Of a DNA stretch of 64,000 bases, positions 53,222 through 62,139 are shown one piece after another. Source of the stretch: Alkalihalobacterium chitinilyticum (GTDB taxonomy: Bacteria > Bacillota > Bacilli > Bacillales > Bacillaceae_F); assembly GCF_029028005.1 (NCBI RefSeq), contig NZ_JAOTPO010000006.1, forward strand, positions 62,001 to 126,000. Reading direction: 5' to 3'. Under the pieces are notes generated by a model. It was not told the origin of the DNA and did no database searches. It saw only the letters and a program-made list of their open reading frames with translations. The translations under genes and the position numbers were made by a program. The stretch's first letter is position 1, and the number at the start of each line of letters is the position of its first letter.

Positions 53222-54552
53222 GTAAAGTAACAGAACAACAAAAAACTCAAACCGTGATTGAATTTCAGAAGCGTATGGATTATGACGAACTGTTAAACTG
53301 TATGCGCTGCGGTTTCTGTTTACCGACCTGTCCGACGTACGGAGACGACCAGAACGAAGCCGCTTCACCACGCGGGCGTATTGCCTTAATGAAAGCAGTC
53401 GTCGATGGTAAAATGGAACCGGATGAAGATTTTGAAAAACAACTAAACCTATGTTTAGGCTGCCGTGCCTGTGAAACAGCCTGTCCGTCAGGTGTAAAAT
53501 ACGGGCACTTACTAGAAGAAGCACGAGATATTTTAAATACAACGAAGAAACACAGCTTGCCTGTTCGTGTCATCCGTAAAACGGTGTTTGAACAACTATT
53601 CCCATATCGAAACCGCATGCGCTCTTTGAACAGCCTGATATGGTTCTATCAGAAGTCGGGTGTGCAAAAAGTCGTTCAGACAACGAATGTTCTAAAATTA
53701 ATGCCAGGAAGCATGGCGACGATGGAAAAGGTACTGCCTCAAATTCCATCACCAAAAGCGATGAAAAACCGTCCGACCTATGTGGAAGCAGAAGGTGTTA
53801 AGAAGAAGCGAGTGGCCTTTTTCTCAGGTTGCTTAATGGATACGATGTTTATGGAAACCAATGATTCTACGCTATTTTTATTGAAAAAAGCTGGTTGTGA
53901 AGTCGTTATTCCAAATAACCAAGGATGCTGCGGTGCGTTACATGCTCATAGTGGTGAAAAAAATCAAGCAAAGGAAATGGCGAAGAAAAACATCGTCGCC
54001 TTCGAGAATGAGCAAATTGATTATATTATTTCAAATGCGGGCGGATGTGGAGCTCTTCTGGTAGAGTACGATCATCTTTTAAAGGATGAGCCAGAATGGG
54101 CAGAGCGAGCACAAGCCTTTGCTAAAAGTGTCAAAGACATCTCCGAGATCTTAGTTGAAGTGGGAATGCCAAAGATGAAGCTTCCTCAACAGATCGTCAC
54201 GTATCAAGACTCTTGTCACTTACGTAACGTGATGAAAACCGCTTCTGCCCCGCGTAAGTTGTTACAAGCGATCGAAGGTGTTGAATTTAGAGAAATGAAG
54301 AATGCCGATCACTGTTGCGGGTCTGCAGGGATCTACAATATCATTCAACCTGAGATGGCGAATGAAATTTTAGATTATAAGATGGAACAAGCCAAAAACA
54401 CCACAGCACAAACGATCGTTACGGCAAACCCGGGCTGTCTGTTACAAATGAAAGCCGGCGTTGAGCGTGAGAAGCTGACAAAAGAAGTTAGTGCCGTGCA
54501 CATTGTCGATTTACTCGCTGATGCGGTAAGATATGCAGAACAGCACAAATAA
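53218..54552 (+). CDS. glcF: glycolate oxidase iron-sulfur subunit
   Basis: This protein of 444 residues has two 4Fe-4S motifs, CMRCGFCLPTCPTYG and CLGCRACETACPSGVKYG, followed by two cysteine-rich CCG domains (NQGCCGALHAH, DHCCGSAGIYN). It carries electrons from GlcD toward the membrane. It overlaps glcD by four bases and is followed by a strong terminator. Confidence 0.95.
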   Translation: MSKVTEQQKTQTVIEFQKRMDYDELLNCMRCGFCLPTCPTYGDDQNEAASPRGRIALMKAVVDGKMEPDEDFEKQLNLCLGCRACETACPSGVKYGHLLEEARDILNTTKKHSLPVRVIRKTVFEQLFPYRNRMRSLNSLIWFYQKSGVQKVVQTTNVLKLMPGSMATMEKVLPQIPSPKAMKNRPTYVEAEGVKKKRVAFFSGCLMDTMFMETNDSTLFLLKKAGCEVVIPNNQGCCGALHAHSGEKNQAKEMAKKNIVAFENEQIDYIISNAGGCGALLVEYDHLLKDEPEWAERAQAFAKSVKDISEILVEVGMPKMKLPQQIVTYQDSCHLRNVMKTASAPRKLLQAIEGVEFREMKNADHCCGSAGIYNIIQPEMANEILDYKMEQAKNTTAQTIVTANPGCLLQMKAGVEREKLTKEVSAVHIVDLLADAVRYAEQHK

Positions 54553-54575
54553 CTGAAAAGATTAATAATGTTTGT

Positions 54576-54619
54576 AGAAGCCCGGTTTTGCTCTTGTTGA
54601 GTAAAACCGGGCTTCTTTG
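54576..54619 (+). terminator. terminator of glcDF
   Basis: AGAAGCCCGGTTTT with its exact 14-base complement, a 13-base loop and a short T-run follow glcF by 23 bases. Confidence 0.9.
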
Positions 54620-55050
54620 TGTGCTGATGCTGGTGAGAGGGAAAGAGAGGCTGCAGCGGTAACCAAAGAGGAGGAGCAATGATGCCCGCCAGAGGGAAAA
54701 AGAGAAGGGAGCGGTAATCAAAGAGGAGCAATGATGCCCGCAAGAGGAAAACCGAGGATGGAGCGGTAATCAAAGAGGAGCAATAGTACCCGCAAGAAGG
54801 AAAAAGAGAATGTAGCGGTAATCAAAGAGGAGCAATGGTGCCCGCCAGAGGGAAAAAGAGAATGTAGCGGTAACCAAAGAGGAGCAATGGTGCCCGCAAG
54901 AAGGAAAAAGAGGATGTAGCGGTAATCAAAGAGGAGCAATGGTACCCGCAAGAGAAAAAAAGAGGCAGGAGCGGTAATCTAAGAGCAACAATGGTGCCCG
55001 CAAGAGGAAACCAGAGGAGAGAGTGGTAACCAAAGAGGAGCAATCTAACC
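54620..55050. repeat. 52-bp tandem repeat array
   Basis: Units start at 54658, 54713, 54765, 54817, 54869, 54921, 54973 and 55025. The first is 55 bp, the next six are exactly 52 bp, and the last is cut short. A degenerate partial unit precedes the first. Each begins GGTAAYCAAAGAGGAGCAAT, then a KGYCCCGCVAGA-type block and a purine-rich stretch ending GTAGC or GGAGC. The strand shown is purine-rich. 52 is not a multiple of 3, so the array does not code for a repeated peptide in one frame. It lies between convergent glcF and mrpG. The stretch 55051-55133 holds nothing else I recognise. Confidence 0.88.
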
Positions 55051-55133
55051 GAGCTCCCCCTAGAAGCACACTCAAGCAATTAATCTCACTCCTCTCTACT
55101 CTCTCAAACAGGATTCTTTCTCTTCTCCAACAA

Positions 55134-55166
55134 AAAAGCTAAAGGAGAAAACTCCTTTAGCTTTTG
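55134..55166 (-). terminator. terminator of the mrp operon
   Basis: On the reverse strand AAAAGCTAAAGGAG pairs with CTCCTTTAGCTTTTTTG. The left arm contains the mrpG stop codon. Confidence 0.88.
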
Positions 55167-55528
55167 GCACGACTCTTTTTCTTGTCTTTTTCCATCTTCG
55201 CTTTCAGATCATCTTGAATGCTGTGTTCCCACAGCGGGACACCGATGCGGTAAGCCGATCTAGACATCATTAGACCAGCGACCGGTGCTGTTAAGAAGAC
55301 GAAGAGGATCGTTAGTAAGATTTTTGCAACAAACAGTTGTTCATAAAGAAGAAAGAACAAGAAGGTTGCTGTCATGATTAAAATAACGCCTAATGTAGCA
55401 CTCTTTGTAGCCGCGTGTAAGCGTCCATACACATCAGGGAACCTTATCATGCCTACCGCGCCTAAAAGGCTGAGAAGGCCGCCTAATAGGACGAACAGGC
55501 TAATTATTATCTCGATCAAAGACAACAC
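55157..55528 (-). CDS. mrpG: Na+/H+ antiporter subunit G
   Basis: This protein of 123 residues has three transmembrane segments and the MrpG/PhaG signature RFPDVYGRLHAATKSATLGVI, then LLTILFVFLTAPVAGLMMSRSAYRIG. It is the last subunit of the seven-part Mrp antiporter. The start is GTG 55528 or TTG 55525 behind AAAGGGG; comparison with the B. subtilis protein favours the second slightly. It overlaps mrpF by 29 bases. Confidence 0.93.
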   Translation of the reverse strand: MLSLIEIIISLFVLLGGLLSLLGAVGMIRFPDVYGRLHAATKSATLGVILIMTATFLFFLLYEQLFVAKILLTILFVFLTAPVAGLMMSRSAYRIGVPLWEHSIQDDLKAKMEKDKKKSRAKS

Positions 55529-55781
55529 CCCTTTCTAAGAACTTAGCTAATGCAATGGAACCGACAAAAGCAAGAATACTAATGACTAGAATGATTTCTG
55601 CGTAGGCCGTTGTTTCTTGAATAATCATGAGGATTCCAACAAAGCCAATTAAATTAATACCAAATGTATCTAGTGCAACCACACGGTCAGACATAGTTGG
55701 TCCAATAATCGCTCGAATGAAGCAAACGAAAAGTGAAATGGACATGATGACTAGAACAATTTGCAACACAGTTTGCAGCAT
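55500..55781 (-). CDS. mrpF: Na+/H+ antiporter subunit F
   Basis: This protein of 93 residues has three transmembrane segments and RAIIGPTMSDRVVALDTFGINLIG, typical of MrpF. In B. subtilis MrpF also supports bile salt (cholate) efflux. The ATG 55781 is preceded by GGAGGTG, which lies inside the end of mrpE; a TTG one codon earlier is possible. Confidence 0.93.
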   Translation of the reverse strand: MLQTVLQIVLVIMSISLFVCFIRAIIGPTMSDRVVALDTFGINLIGFVGILMIIQETTAYAEIILVISILAFVGSIALAKFLERGVVFDRDNN

Positions 55782-56257
55782 CAATGGGTCACCTCCATGA
55801 TGGCTTTTTCAAACGTATTTTGAATTTGTTTGATCATCTCTTCTTTGTCAGGAACATGGATGGAATGGATATAGAGAATTTTATTATCATCCGAGAAATC
55901 CATCGATAATGTACCTGGTGTTAACGTAATGAGAGAAGCTAATAGTGTTAATTCCCAATCCGTTTTTAATTTAGTTGGGACCGCAATAATTCCAGGCTGT
56001 ATATTCATTTTAGGACTTAATACGATCTTAATAACATCCCAGTTGGCTAGAATTAATTCTTTACTAAACAGTAAGATCAGCTTGATTATTGCAATCACAC
56101 GTCTGAAGTAAAAATCGAATTTAAGAAAACGTCTGAGTACAAACAGGATAAACAAACCAACTACATAACCGATTAAAAAGTCGACCCAGGTGTAGCTATT
56201 TTGCAAGAAGACCCAAATGACAGCAATGACGAGATTTAATAAAATTTGAAAAGCCAT
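55781..56257 (-). CDS. mrpE: Na+/H+ antiporter subunit E
   Basis: This protein of 158 residues has two to three N-terminal membrane segments (FVLRRFLKFDFYF, SKELILANWDVIKIVLSPK) and a cytoplasmic domain with LITLTPGTLSMDFSDDNKILYIHSI, the MrpE pattern. It is needed for full complex assembly in the family. The start follows AAGGAGTAG. Its stop overlaps the mrpF start. Confidence 0.93.
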   Translation of the reverse strand: MAFQILLNLVIAVIWVFLQNSYTWVDFLIGYVVGLFILFVLRRFLKFDFYFRRVIAIIKLILLFSKELILANWDVIKIVLSPKMNIQPGIIAVPTKLKTDWELTLLASLITLTPGTLSMDFSDDNKILYIHSIHVPDKEEMIKQIQNTFEKAIMEVTH

Positions 56258-56262
56258 AGCAA

Positions 56263-57744
56263 CTACTCCTTAAGTACAGAATTAATATAAATCGATGGAT
56301 TTAAAAGCTCTTCTGCAACTTCTAGTGAATATGAGAAGATCGGTTCTGCGAAGAAGCCTAACACAATCGTTAAAATGACTAAAGGAACAATTGGGAGAAT
56401 TAACTTTCCAACTTTTTGTTTTGCTTGCTTTTCAGTCATCTTCTGCTCTCCCCAGAAAGCATAGATAAAGATTTTCATCATTGAGAAGAGGGTTAGTAAA
56501 CCTACGACTAGGGCAACGGTAACGATAATGTAACGTCCTTCTTCAAAGCCCGCAAGAATGAGGGCAAACTTACTGAAGAACCCACTAAGCGGCGGAATAC
56601 CAGCTAAAGAAATCGCAGAAATAAAGAACAACCAAGACAGCCAAGGATGTGTTTTTAAAATTCCACCCATCTCTTTTAAGTTCGTTGTACCTGTTAACTT
56701 TTGTGTCGCTCCCGCAAATAGGAATAGTGCAGCTTTTACGATAATGTGGTGAGCGATATAATAAATCGCACCCGCAATCGCAAGCGGTGTAAAGATACCA
56801 AGACCCATTACCATGTAACCAACCTGACTAATGATGTGATAGGAAAGGATACGTTTGAAGTCGAACTGTGATACCGCTCCTAATACCCCAAAGAACATTG
56901 TTAATCCAGCCAGGATAAGAATGATCGTATGTGTAAAGCCAGGGTCATGATTAAAGATTAACGTAAACATTCGAATAATCGCATACATTCCTACTTTAGT
57001 TAAGAGACCCCCGAATAGTGCGGCAATCGCAGCAGGCGGGCCATAGTAAGAACGAGGCAACCAGAAGTAGAGTGGAAATAAGGCACCCTTCATTCCAAAT
57101 ATGATCAGGAAGAGGATCGCAATTACATTTAATACCCCTTGTTGTTCTAGTAAAGCAACTTTAACTGCTAAATCGGCCATGTTTAACGTACCAGTTGCTG
57201 CGTAAATATAAGCAACACCGACGATAAACAGGATGGAAGCAAATATATTGATAGCTACATATTTTAAAGATTCACGTAGTTGATATTTGGTTCCGCCCAT
57301 AACAATTAAAATGTACGATGCAATAAGCATAACTTCGAAGAATACGAACAAGTTAAACAAATCGCCTGTTAAAAATGCACCGTTTACCCCTGTCAGAAGG
57401 AAAAAGTAAAACGGATAAAAGTAAAATTTTTCGCGTTCATTTGAAATCGTTTGAAAGGCAAAAAATAAACAGACAAGACCTACAATACTTGAAAGCACGA
57501 CCATCATCGTAGCAAACATATCAGCAACTAGGATGATACCAAATGGTGCTTGCCAGTTACCTAGTTCTATTGTTTGAATGCCTTCTTGATAGACTAAAAC
57601 GGCTAAGTAGATAGATACACCAAGAAGAGCAAAAACTGTAATCCCACTGATTGCGCGTTGGATCTTATGCTTGTTTGCAAGGAAGATGAGTACAGTCCCG
57701 ATGATAAATGGTATTAATATTGGTAATATTACTAAATTATTCAT
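56263..57744 (-). CDS. mrpD: Na+/H+ antiporter subunit D
   Basis: This proton-translocating subunit of 493 residues is homologous to NuoM/N, with about 14 transmembrane segments. It contains the conserved glutamate region FVFFEVMLIASYILIV, the lysine-bearing GMKGALFPLYFWLPRSYYGPP, and PPLSGFFSKFALI. Together with MrpA it forms the ion path. It overlaps mrpC by 8 bases. Confidence 0.95.
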   Translation of the reverse strand: MNNLVILPILIPFIIGTVLIFLANKHKIQRAISGITVFALLGVSIYLAVLVYQEGIQTIELGNWQAPFGIILVADMFATMMVVLSSIVGLVCLFFAFQTISNEREKFYFYPFYFFLLTGVNGAFLTGDLFNLFVFFEVMLIASYILIVMGGTKYQLRESLKYVAINIFASILFIVGVAYIYAATGTLNMADLAVKVALLEQQGVLNVIAILFLIIFGMKGALFPLYFWLPRSYYGPPAAIAALFGGLLTKVGMYAIIRMFTLIFNHDPGFTHTIILILAGLTMFFGVLGAVSQFDFKRILSYHIISQVGYMVMGLGIFTPLAIAGAIYYIAHHIIVKAALFLFAGATQKLTGTTNLKEMGGILKTHPWLSWLFFISAISLAGIPPLSGFFSKFALILAGFEEGRYIIVTVALVVGLLTLFSMMKIFIYAFWGEQKMTEKQAKQKVGKLILPIVPLVILTIVLGFFAEPIFSYSLEVAEELLNPSIYINSVLKE

Positions 57745-58075
57745 CGCCAGTTCCCCTTAATTTATCTAAATCATCTGTTTTGTGCTCTTTATATGTTCGA
57801 TAAGCTAAAACGAGTAAAAATGCCGTAACACCAAAGCTGATAACGATCGCTGTCAGAATTAATGCTTGTGGCAGCGGATCGGCATAGAAGGGAGCTTCTT
57901 CTCCTAGTAAAGGAGGGGCTCCTCTTTTTAATCCCGACATTGTTAGTAACAATAGATGTGCACCATGAGAAAGCAGCATTAATCCTAAAACAAGGCGTAA
58001 CAAACTTTTCGTTAAGATTAAATACGTACCGACCATAAAGAGGACACCAACTGTGATGGACATTAAGATTTCCAT
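57737..58075 (-). CDS. mrpC: Na+/H+ antiporter subunit C
   Basis: This NuoK-like subunit of 112 residues has three transmembrane segments: GVLFMVGTYLILTKSLLRLVLGLMLLSHGAHLLLL, then DPLPQALILTAIVISFGVTAFLLVLAYR. The pattern is that of MrpC. It overlaps both neighbours slightly, as is usual for this operon. Confidence 0.94.
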   Translation of the reverse strand: MEILMSITVGVLFMVGTYLILTKSLLRLVLGLMLLSHGAHLLLLTMSGLKRGAPPLLGEEAPFYADPLPQALILTAIVISFGVTAFLLVLAYRTYKEHKTDDLDKLRGTGDE

Positions 58076-58500
58076 TAAGCATCATCCTCCGCAATCGTTA
58101 AGATTATTAACAATGCAATACCGACAACAACTAAGTAAATGCCTAAATCAAACGGTAATGCAGTTGTTAAGTGAAACTCGCCTAAAAACGGGACTGTAAC
58201 ATAACGATCGAACTGGGTTAAGAAAGGAAAACCGCTAACGATACTTCCCAGTCCCGTAAAGATTGAAATTAATAAACCCACCGCAATCATATGAGTGAAA
58301 TTAAATGGGATTGCTTTTTTTACACTTTTCATATCAAAGCCCAAATACATGAGCAATAAAGCACTTGCCGTCATTAATCCACCGATAAATCCTCCACCTG
58401 GATTGTTATGACCCGCGAAAAATAAGTAGACGGAGAAGGCAAGAATAATGAAAGTAACAATCCGCGTGATTGTGTGAAGCATTACGTTGTTCGACCTCAT
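58075..58500 (-). CDS. mrpB: Na+/H+ antiporter subunit B
   Basis: This protein of 141 residues has four transmembrane segments and the MrpB signature GHNNPGGGFIGGLMTASALLLMYLGFDMKSVKKA, then PLVVVGIAL-type ending (DLGIYLVVVGIALLIILTIAED). Its ATG overlaps the mrpA stop as ATGA. Confidence 0.94.
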   Translation of the reverse strand: MRSNNVMLHTITRIVTFIILAFSVYLFFAGHNNPGGGFIGGLMTASALLLMYLGFDMKSVKKAIPFNFTHMIAVGLLISIFTGLGSIVSGFPFLTQFDRYVTVPFLGEFHLTTALPFDLGIYLVVVGIALLIILTIAEDDA

Positions 58501-60920
58501 ACATCTTCCCTCCCAGTCATTCTTAACTTAATAAGCGTCACTACTCCAAGTGCTGCTATTCCAAGTACGAGTACCTCTAGTAACGTATCAAGTCCACGGA
58601 AGTCAACTAGGATAACGTTAACCATATTTTTACCGGCAGCCAGCGTATAAGAGTTTTCCACGAAAAATTGAGAGATCGGCTCAATTCCATTGGACGTACT
58701 AAGAGCAAATGAACTAAATGCAGTTACCGTTACAAAAATACCGACAGCAATTGAAATGATTAAGTTCACACCATTGAAGCGTGGAGTGAATTTTTCTTTT
58801 CTAAGCTCAGGTAAATGATAAAACGCAAGTAATAACAATACGACCATTACTGTTTCAACGAGCAACTGAGTTAACACAAGGTCAGGCGCTCTAAATACAG
58901 CGAAGAATAGAGCGAGCAAGAACCCGATTACCCCGACAATAATGATGGCAGTAATTCGGTGATTAATAAACGGAACGGATAGTGTTGCTGCAATAAATAC
59001 GAGTGTTAAGATCCACATGTAAGGTGAGATGGTAGCTACATTGACTGTATCAATGGCAAAAACATCGTATCTGATAAAGGTGTATCCAAGTAAAAGAACT
59101 GTGAACGTAATCATGTAAGCAAAGTAATCACGTAATAATCCAGTCATTTGAATTTGAGTAACGCTAGTAGAGCCTTTAATTAACCCAACTAATGATTGAT
59201 CGTAAAAGTAATTTAGCGGGTCGCGCTCTTTTAGGTAAACATTTAACTGCATCCACTTCTTCGCTGTTAAATAAATGAATACCCCAACAGCAATTACACC
59301 AATCGTCATTAATAATTCGGTATTGAACCCGTGCCAATGATAAATATTGACATAGAAGCGCTGACCTTCATCCAACAGACCTGGAAGAATTGCCGCCATT
59401 GCCGGTTCAATTACAGTGTAAGATAGCAGGTTCGGGAAAAATCCGAAAATAACAACTAATGATACTAAGATGATCGGACTGATTAACATTCCAATCGGTG
59501 CTTCGTGTACATGTTTTACATCGAAGTTTTCAGGTTTGAATTTACCAGTGAACGTTTTGAAGAACATGATCGTACAGTAGACGAATGTAAAGACACTAGC
59601 AATCCAACCGACTACAGGGAAAAGTAAGCCCCACGTTTGCATATTGAAAATGTCTAGCTCAGAAGCTCTTAAAATTCCTGTAAAGAACATTTCCTTACTT
59701 AAGAAACCATTCAATGGAGGAAGACCTGCCATTGCTGCAAGACCAATTAAAGAGATCGTAAAGGTAATTGGCATGATGGCCATTAATCCACCTAACTTGC
59801 GAATATCCCGTGTCCCTGTTTCATGGTCGATAATACCGACGGCCATGAACAAGCCGCCTTTAAATGTTGCATGGTTAATTAAGTGGAAGACCGCTGCTAA
59901 TGTAGCTGCAGAATAGTAAAGTGCAGCTTCTGTCCCTGTACCATAGTATAAAGAAGCTGAGCCTAGACCTAGTAATGCCATAATTAAACCAAGCTGACTG
60001 ATCGTTGAGAAGGCGAGAATAGATTTTAAATCCTTCTGGCGAACAGCTGAGACTGAGCCCCATAGCAACGTGAATATACCAAACACTGAAATGATCCAAA
60101 ACCACTCTGGCAACCCGCCAAAAACAGGAGTCAAGCGAGCAACTAGATAGATACCGGCTTTAACCATTGTCGCTGAGTGTAAGTATGCACTTACAGGTGT
60201 TGGTGCTTCCATCGCATCCGGTAACCAGATGTGGAATGGGAACTGTGCTGATTTAGTGAATGCCCCTAATAGAATGAGAAGCATAGCAGGTAAAATTAAC
60301 GGATCATTTGCAATGACAGCTGCCTGTTCAATAATGCCGCGAATACTGAACGTATTAGTCATGACGTAAAGCAGTGAGAAACCACCAAGCATTGCAAATC
60401 CGCCGAACACAGTAATAAGCATTGATTTTTGTGCCCCGTAAATCGACTTCTCACGGTGGAACCAATAACTAATTAAAAGGGATGACGCTAAACTTGTTAA
60501 TTCCCAGAAAACGTATAAGACAATTAAATTGTCAGAAATAACAACTCCAAGCATTGCCCCCATGAACATTAATAAATAAACATAGAAGTTATTTAGAGAT
60601 TCTGTTTTATTTGACAAGTAATAGATCGAATAGAGAACTACAAGAGAACCAATTCCGGTAATCAGTAATAGGAAGAGTAAACTAAGTCCATCCACATAAA
60701 CAGTGAAATTAATGCCTAAAGAAGGTACCCATGGAACTGTATGTTTTACGACATTCCCATTCGATGTCACCGGAAGAAATTGAATGAAGTAAATAAATAA
60801 GAAAACGGGTAATGCCAGTACGAACCAGCCCGTATGTATATTTCTAATATACTTATAAAGAAATGGAACAAGAATGGCTAGTAAAAATGGTGCTACTGTA
60901 GCCCAGTGTAGAGCAGTCAA
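58497..60920 (-). CDS. mrpA: Na+/H+ antiporter subunit A
   Basis: This is the large subunit of 807 residues. The N-terminal 500 residues are NuoL-like (ELTSLASSLLISYWFHREKS, KSAQFPFHIWLPDAMEAPTPVSAYLHSATMVKAGIYL, GLPPLNGFLSKEM). The C-terminal part fuses the MrpA-specific membrane domain (VLTQLLVETVMVVLLLLAFYHLPEL and GLDTLLEVLVLGIAALGVV). The complex exchanges cytoplasmic Na+ for outside protons and is central to pH homeostasis in alkaliphiles. The start is TTG 60920 behind AAGGAGG. It is the first gene of a complete mrpABCDEFG operon. Confidence 0.95.
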   Translation of the reverse strand: MTALHWATVAPFLLAILVPFLYKYIRNIHTGWFVLALPVFLFIYFIQFLPVTSNGNVVKHTVPWVPSLGINFTVYVDGLSLLFLLLITGIGSLVVLYSIYYLSNKTESLNNFYVYLLMFMGAMLGVVISDNLIVLYVFWELTSLASSLLISYWFHREKSIYGAQKSMLITVFGGFAMLGGFSLLYVMTNTFSIRGIIEQAAVIANDPLILPAMLLILLGAFTKSAQFPFHIWLPDAMEAPTPVSAYLHSATMVKAGIYLVARLTPVFGGLPEWFWIISVFGIFTLLWGSVSAVRQKDLKSILAFSTISQLGLIMALLGLGSASLYYGTGTEAALYYSAATLAAVFHLINHATFKGGLFMAVGIIDHETGTRDIRKLGGLMAIMPITFTISLIGLAAMAGLPPLNGFLSKEMFFTGILRASELDIFNMQTWGLLFPVVGWIASVFTFVYCTIMFFKTFTGKFKPENFDVKHVHEAPIGMLISPIILVSLVVIFGFFPNLLSYTVIEPAMAAILPGLLDEGQRFYVNIYHWHGFNTELLMTIGVIAVGVFIYLTAKKWMQLNVYLKERDPLNYFYDQSLVGLIKGSTSVTQIQMTGLLRDYFAYMITFTVLLLGYTFIRYDVFAIDTVNVATISPYMWILTLVFIAATLSVPFINHRITAIIIVGVIGFLLALFFAVFRAPDLVLTQLLVETVMVVLLLLAFYHLPELRKEKFTPRFNGVNLIISIAVGIFVTVTAFSSFALSTSNGIEPISQFFVENSYTLAAGKNMVNVILVDFRGLDTLLEVLVLGIAALGVVTLIKLRMTGREDV

Positions 60921-60963
60921 TGTTTATTACCTCCTTAAATTATTTTATGTGACATATCAGACT

Positions 60964-61092
60964 TAAAGAGGCTGAGTCATCAGTGTTAAGTTTCCTGAGT
61001 CCATAAACGAATAGTTGCATATCACGATTTAAGATTGTAACTATTCATTTATCTTGAGGAACTTATCACTAGCATTTGATTCAGCCTCTTTA
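60964..61092. repeat. 129-bp imperfect foldback (MITE-like) element in the mrp leader
   Basis: TAAAGAGGCTGA at the left end is the exact complement of the right end, and the two halves stay complementary inward with mismatches (shared blocks TAAGTT-CCT, ATAAA-GAATAGTT) to a centre near 61030. Transcripts into mrpA would begin inside or before it and carry a long hairpin leader. It may be a relic of a small inverted-repeat transposable element. Confidence 0.72.
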
Positions 61093-61118
61093 GAGAACAC
61101 CAAGATTGCTATGTCAAA
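61090..61118 (-). promoter_or_regulatory. candidate promoter of the mrp operon
   Basis: On the reverse strand TTGACA (61118-61113), 17 bases, then TCTAAA (four of six -10 bases) at the edge of the foldback element. The -35 is perfect; the -10 is partial, so the call is moderate. Confidence 0.45.
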
Positions 61119-61462
61119 GAAATACGTGTACGAACAAAAAAGTCATTTCAGTTAAAAACAGGTGCTTCATCGTTCATGATATGCGGACATTACAAGGCTA
61201 AAACAAATTATATAATAAATTAAAAACACTTGCACCTTTGAAACCATAGCAAAACACTCAGTATTTATCGTTTATTTTAAATATGAAGAAATTCGCAAAA
61301 ACGAAAAAAAAATTTTTTTTTAAAGCGTGTAAAAACATTGATAGTTTTCACCTAAATGACAAAAATATGTAACTTTTTACTAAATCCATGTATAAAAGTT
61401 TGGTTTATTTTTCATTCTATAAGTACAACCACTTTCTTTTAGAACTTACTGGAGTGAAAAAA

Positions 61463-61666
61463 ATGAGACTTAGAAAAGGTTTAGTTGCGCTGTCCATCTT
61501 TACGATCATGTTCATTGCTGCCTGGCAAGCTGATTCATTTAATGACCGCATGATACAAATGTATAATTTAGATGAAGAGCATGAAAATATGGGTATTCTA
61601 GAAGCACCGCAACAAATCCAACAGCTTGAACCGTTTAGGCCGAGAGAATATATTAAAATTCGATAA
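61463..61666 (+). CDS. small exported or membrane-anchored hypothetical protein
   Basis: This protein of 67 residues has a basic N-terminus (MRLRKG) and one hydrophobic segment (LVALSIFTIMFIAAWQA), then a hydrophilic acidic and glutamine-rich tail (YNLDEEHENMGILEAPQQIQQ). It looks like a signal-anchored small protein; no signal peptidase II cysteine is present. GGAGTG precedes the ATG at 61463; the frame extends upstream to 61388 without support. I do not recognise a family. Confidence 0.72.
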   Translation: MRLRKGLVALSIFTIMFIAAWQADSFNDRMIQMYNLDEEHENMGILEAPQQIQQLEPFRPREYIKIR

Positions 61667-61672
61667 AGCAGA

Positions 61673-61708
61673 GGATATCCAAAACCAGTTGCTTGGGTGT
61701 CCTTTTTC
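61673..61708 (+). terminator. terminator after the small exported protein gene
   Basis: GGATATCC pairs with GGGTGTCC (two G-T pairs) around a 14-base loop, followed by TTTTT, seven bases after the stop. Confidence 0.78.
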
Positions 61709-61751
61709 GTAATTAAAAAGATAAATTGTCGGCAAAGAAGATTATTCGACG

Positions 61752-61828
61752 TATAATAGGAATGAACTAAGTACAATAACGCCGCTGTCTTCGCTTAAAG
61801 GGCTCGCCTAATCGGCGAGTTTTCTTTA
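61752..61828 (+). ncRNA. possible short transcript with its own terminator
   Basis: A TATAAT box (61752-61757) lacks a well-spaced -35 (TTGTCG is 20 bases upstream). About 45 bases later the hairpin CTCGCC-N5-GGCGAG (61803-61819) is followed by TTTTCTTT. No coding frame lies between. It could be a small RNA or a stray terminator. The remainder of 61709-61943 shows nothing else. Confidence 0.25.
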
Positions 61829-61943
61829 TTATGGTTTAGAGGAGAAGTTGTGAGAAGGGCGTTTTTTACATTTAACCTTTAAGTTACTTAACGAAATCGC
61901 CATAAGCAACGCACATTTAATCGTGTTTACAAAAATATATTAC

Positions 61944-61978
61944 AAAAAAGACCAACTCGAGAATATACCGAGTCGGCC
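61944..61978 (-). terminator. terminator of sda
   Basis: On the reverse strand GGCCGACTCGG pairs with TCGAGTTGGTC (mismatches near the base) and ends in TTTTTTG, 20 bases after the sda stop. Confidence 0.82.
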
Positions 61979-61998
61979 TGTTGATTTTCTAAGGTGTC

Positions 61999-62139
61999 TT
62001 AAGAAGAAAGTTTAATTTTGTCTGCTAACGATCGACGGTCAATTTCAAGTTTAATGAGGTAGATAAAATCTTCACTTAATTTAAGTTCGATCGCTTTAAA
62101 ATACGTTTCAATTAATAGATCATCTGATAGTTTCTTCAT
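61999..62139 (-). CDS. sda: sporulation checkpoint histidine kinase inhibitor Sda
   Basis: The 46-residue product [20 protein letters not shown], continuing [21 protein letters not shown], is colinear with B. subtilis Sda, which has the same length, the LSDELLIESYF start and the RRSL motif. Sda is a helical hairpin that binds KinA/KinB and blocks phosphorelay activation of Spo0A when replication is disturbed. GAGGAGG precedes the start. Four DnaA boxes lie upstream, as expected from known DnaA control of sda. The C-terminus KIKLSS replaces the degradation signal ISVSS of the B. subtilis protein with a similar hydrophobic-Ser-Ser end. Confidence 0.94.
   Translation of the reverse strand: MKKLSDDLLIETYFKAIELKLSEDFIYLIKLEIDRRSLADKIKLSS

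Larger units (their letters stand above)
60921..61462. other. mrp upstream region
   Basis: This 542-base stretch has no gene. It contains the mrpA binding site at its left, a 129-bp foldback element (60964-61092), a possible reverse-strand promoter just beyond it, and an A/T-rich part with an A/T homopolymer near 61302-61320. Confidence 0.6.

Noticed and set aside
54658-55050. CRISPR array
   Set aside because: The units are contiguous and similar along their whole length, with no unique spacers, and no cas genes are near.
54375-55079. Reverse-strand frames with repeated hydrophobic peptides such as LLLFGYRYILFFPLAG
   Set aside because: They are produced by the 52-bp repeats, whose length is not a multiple of three; the frames overlap each other, lack binding sites and do not form one protein.
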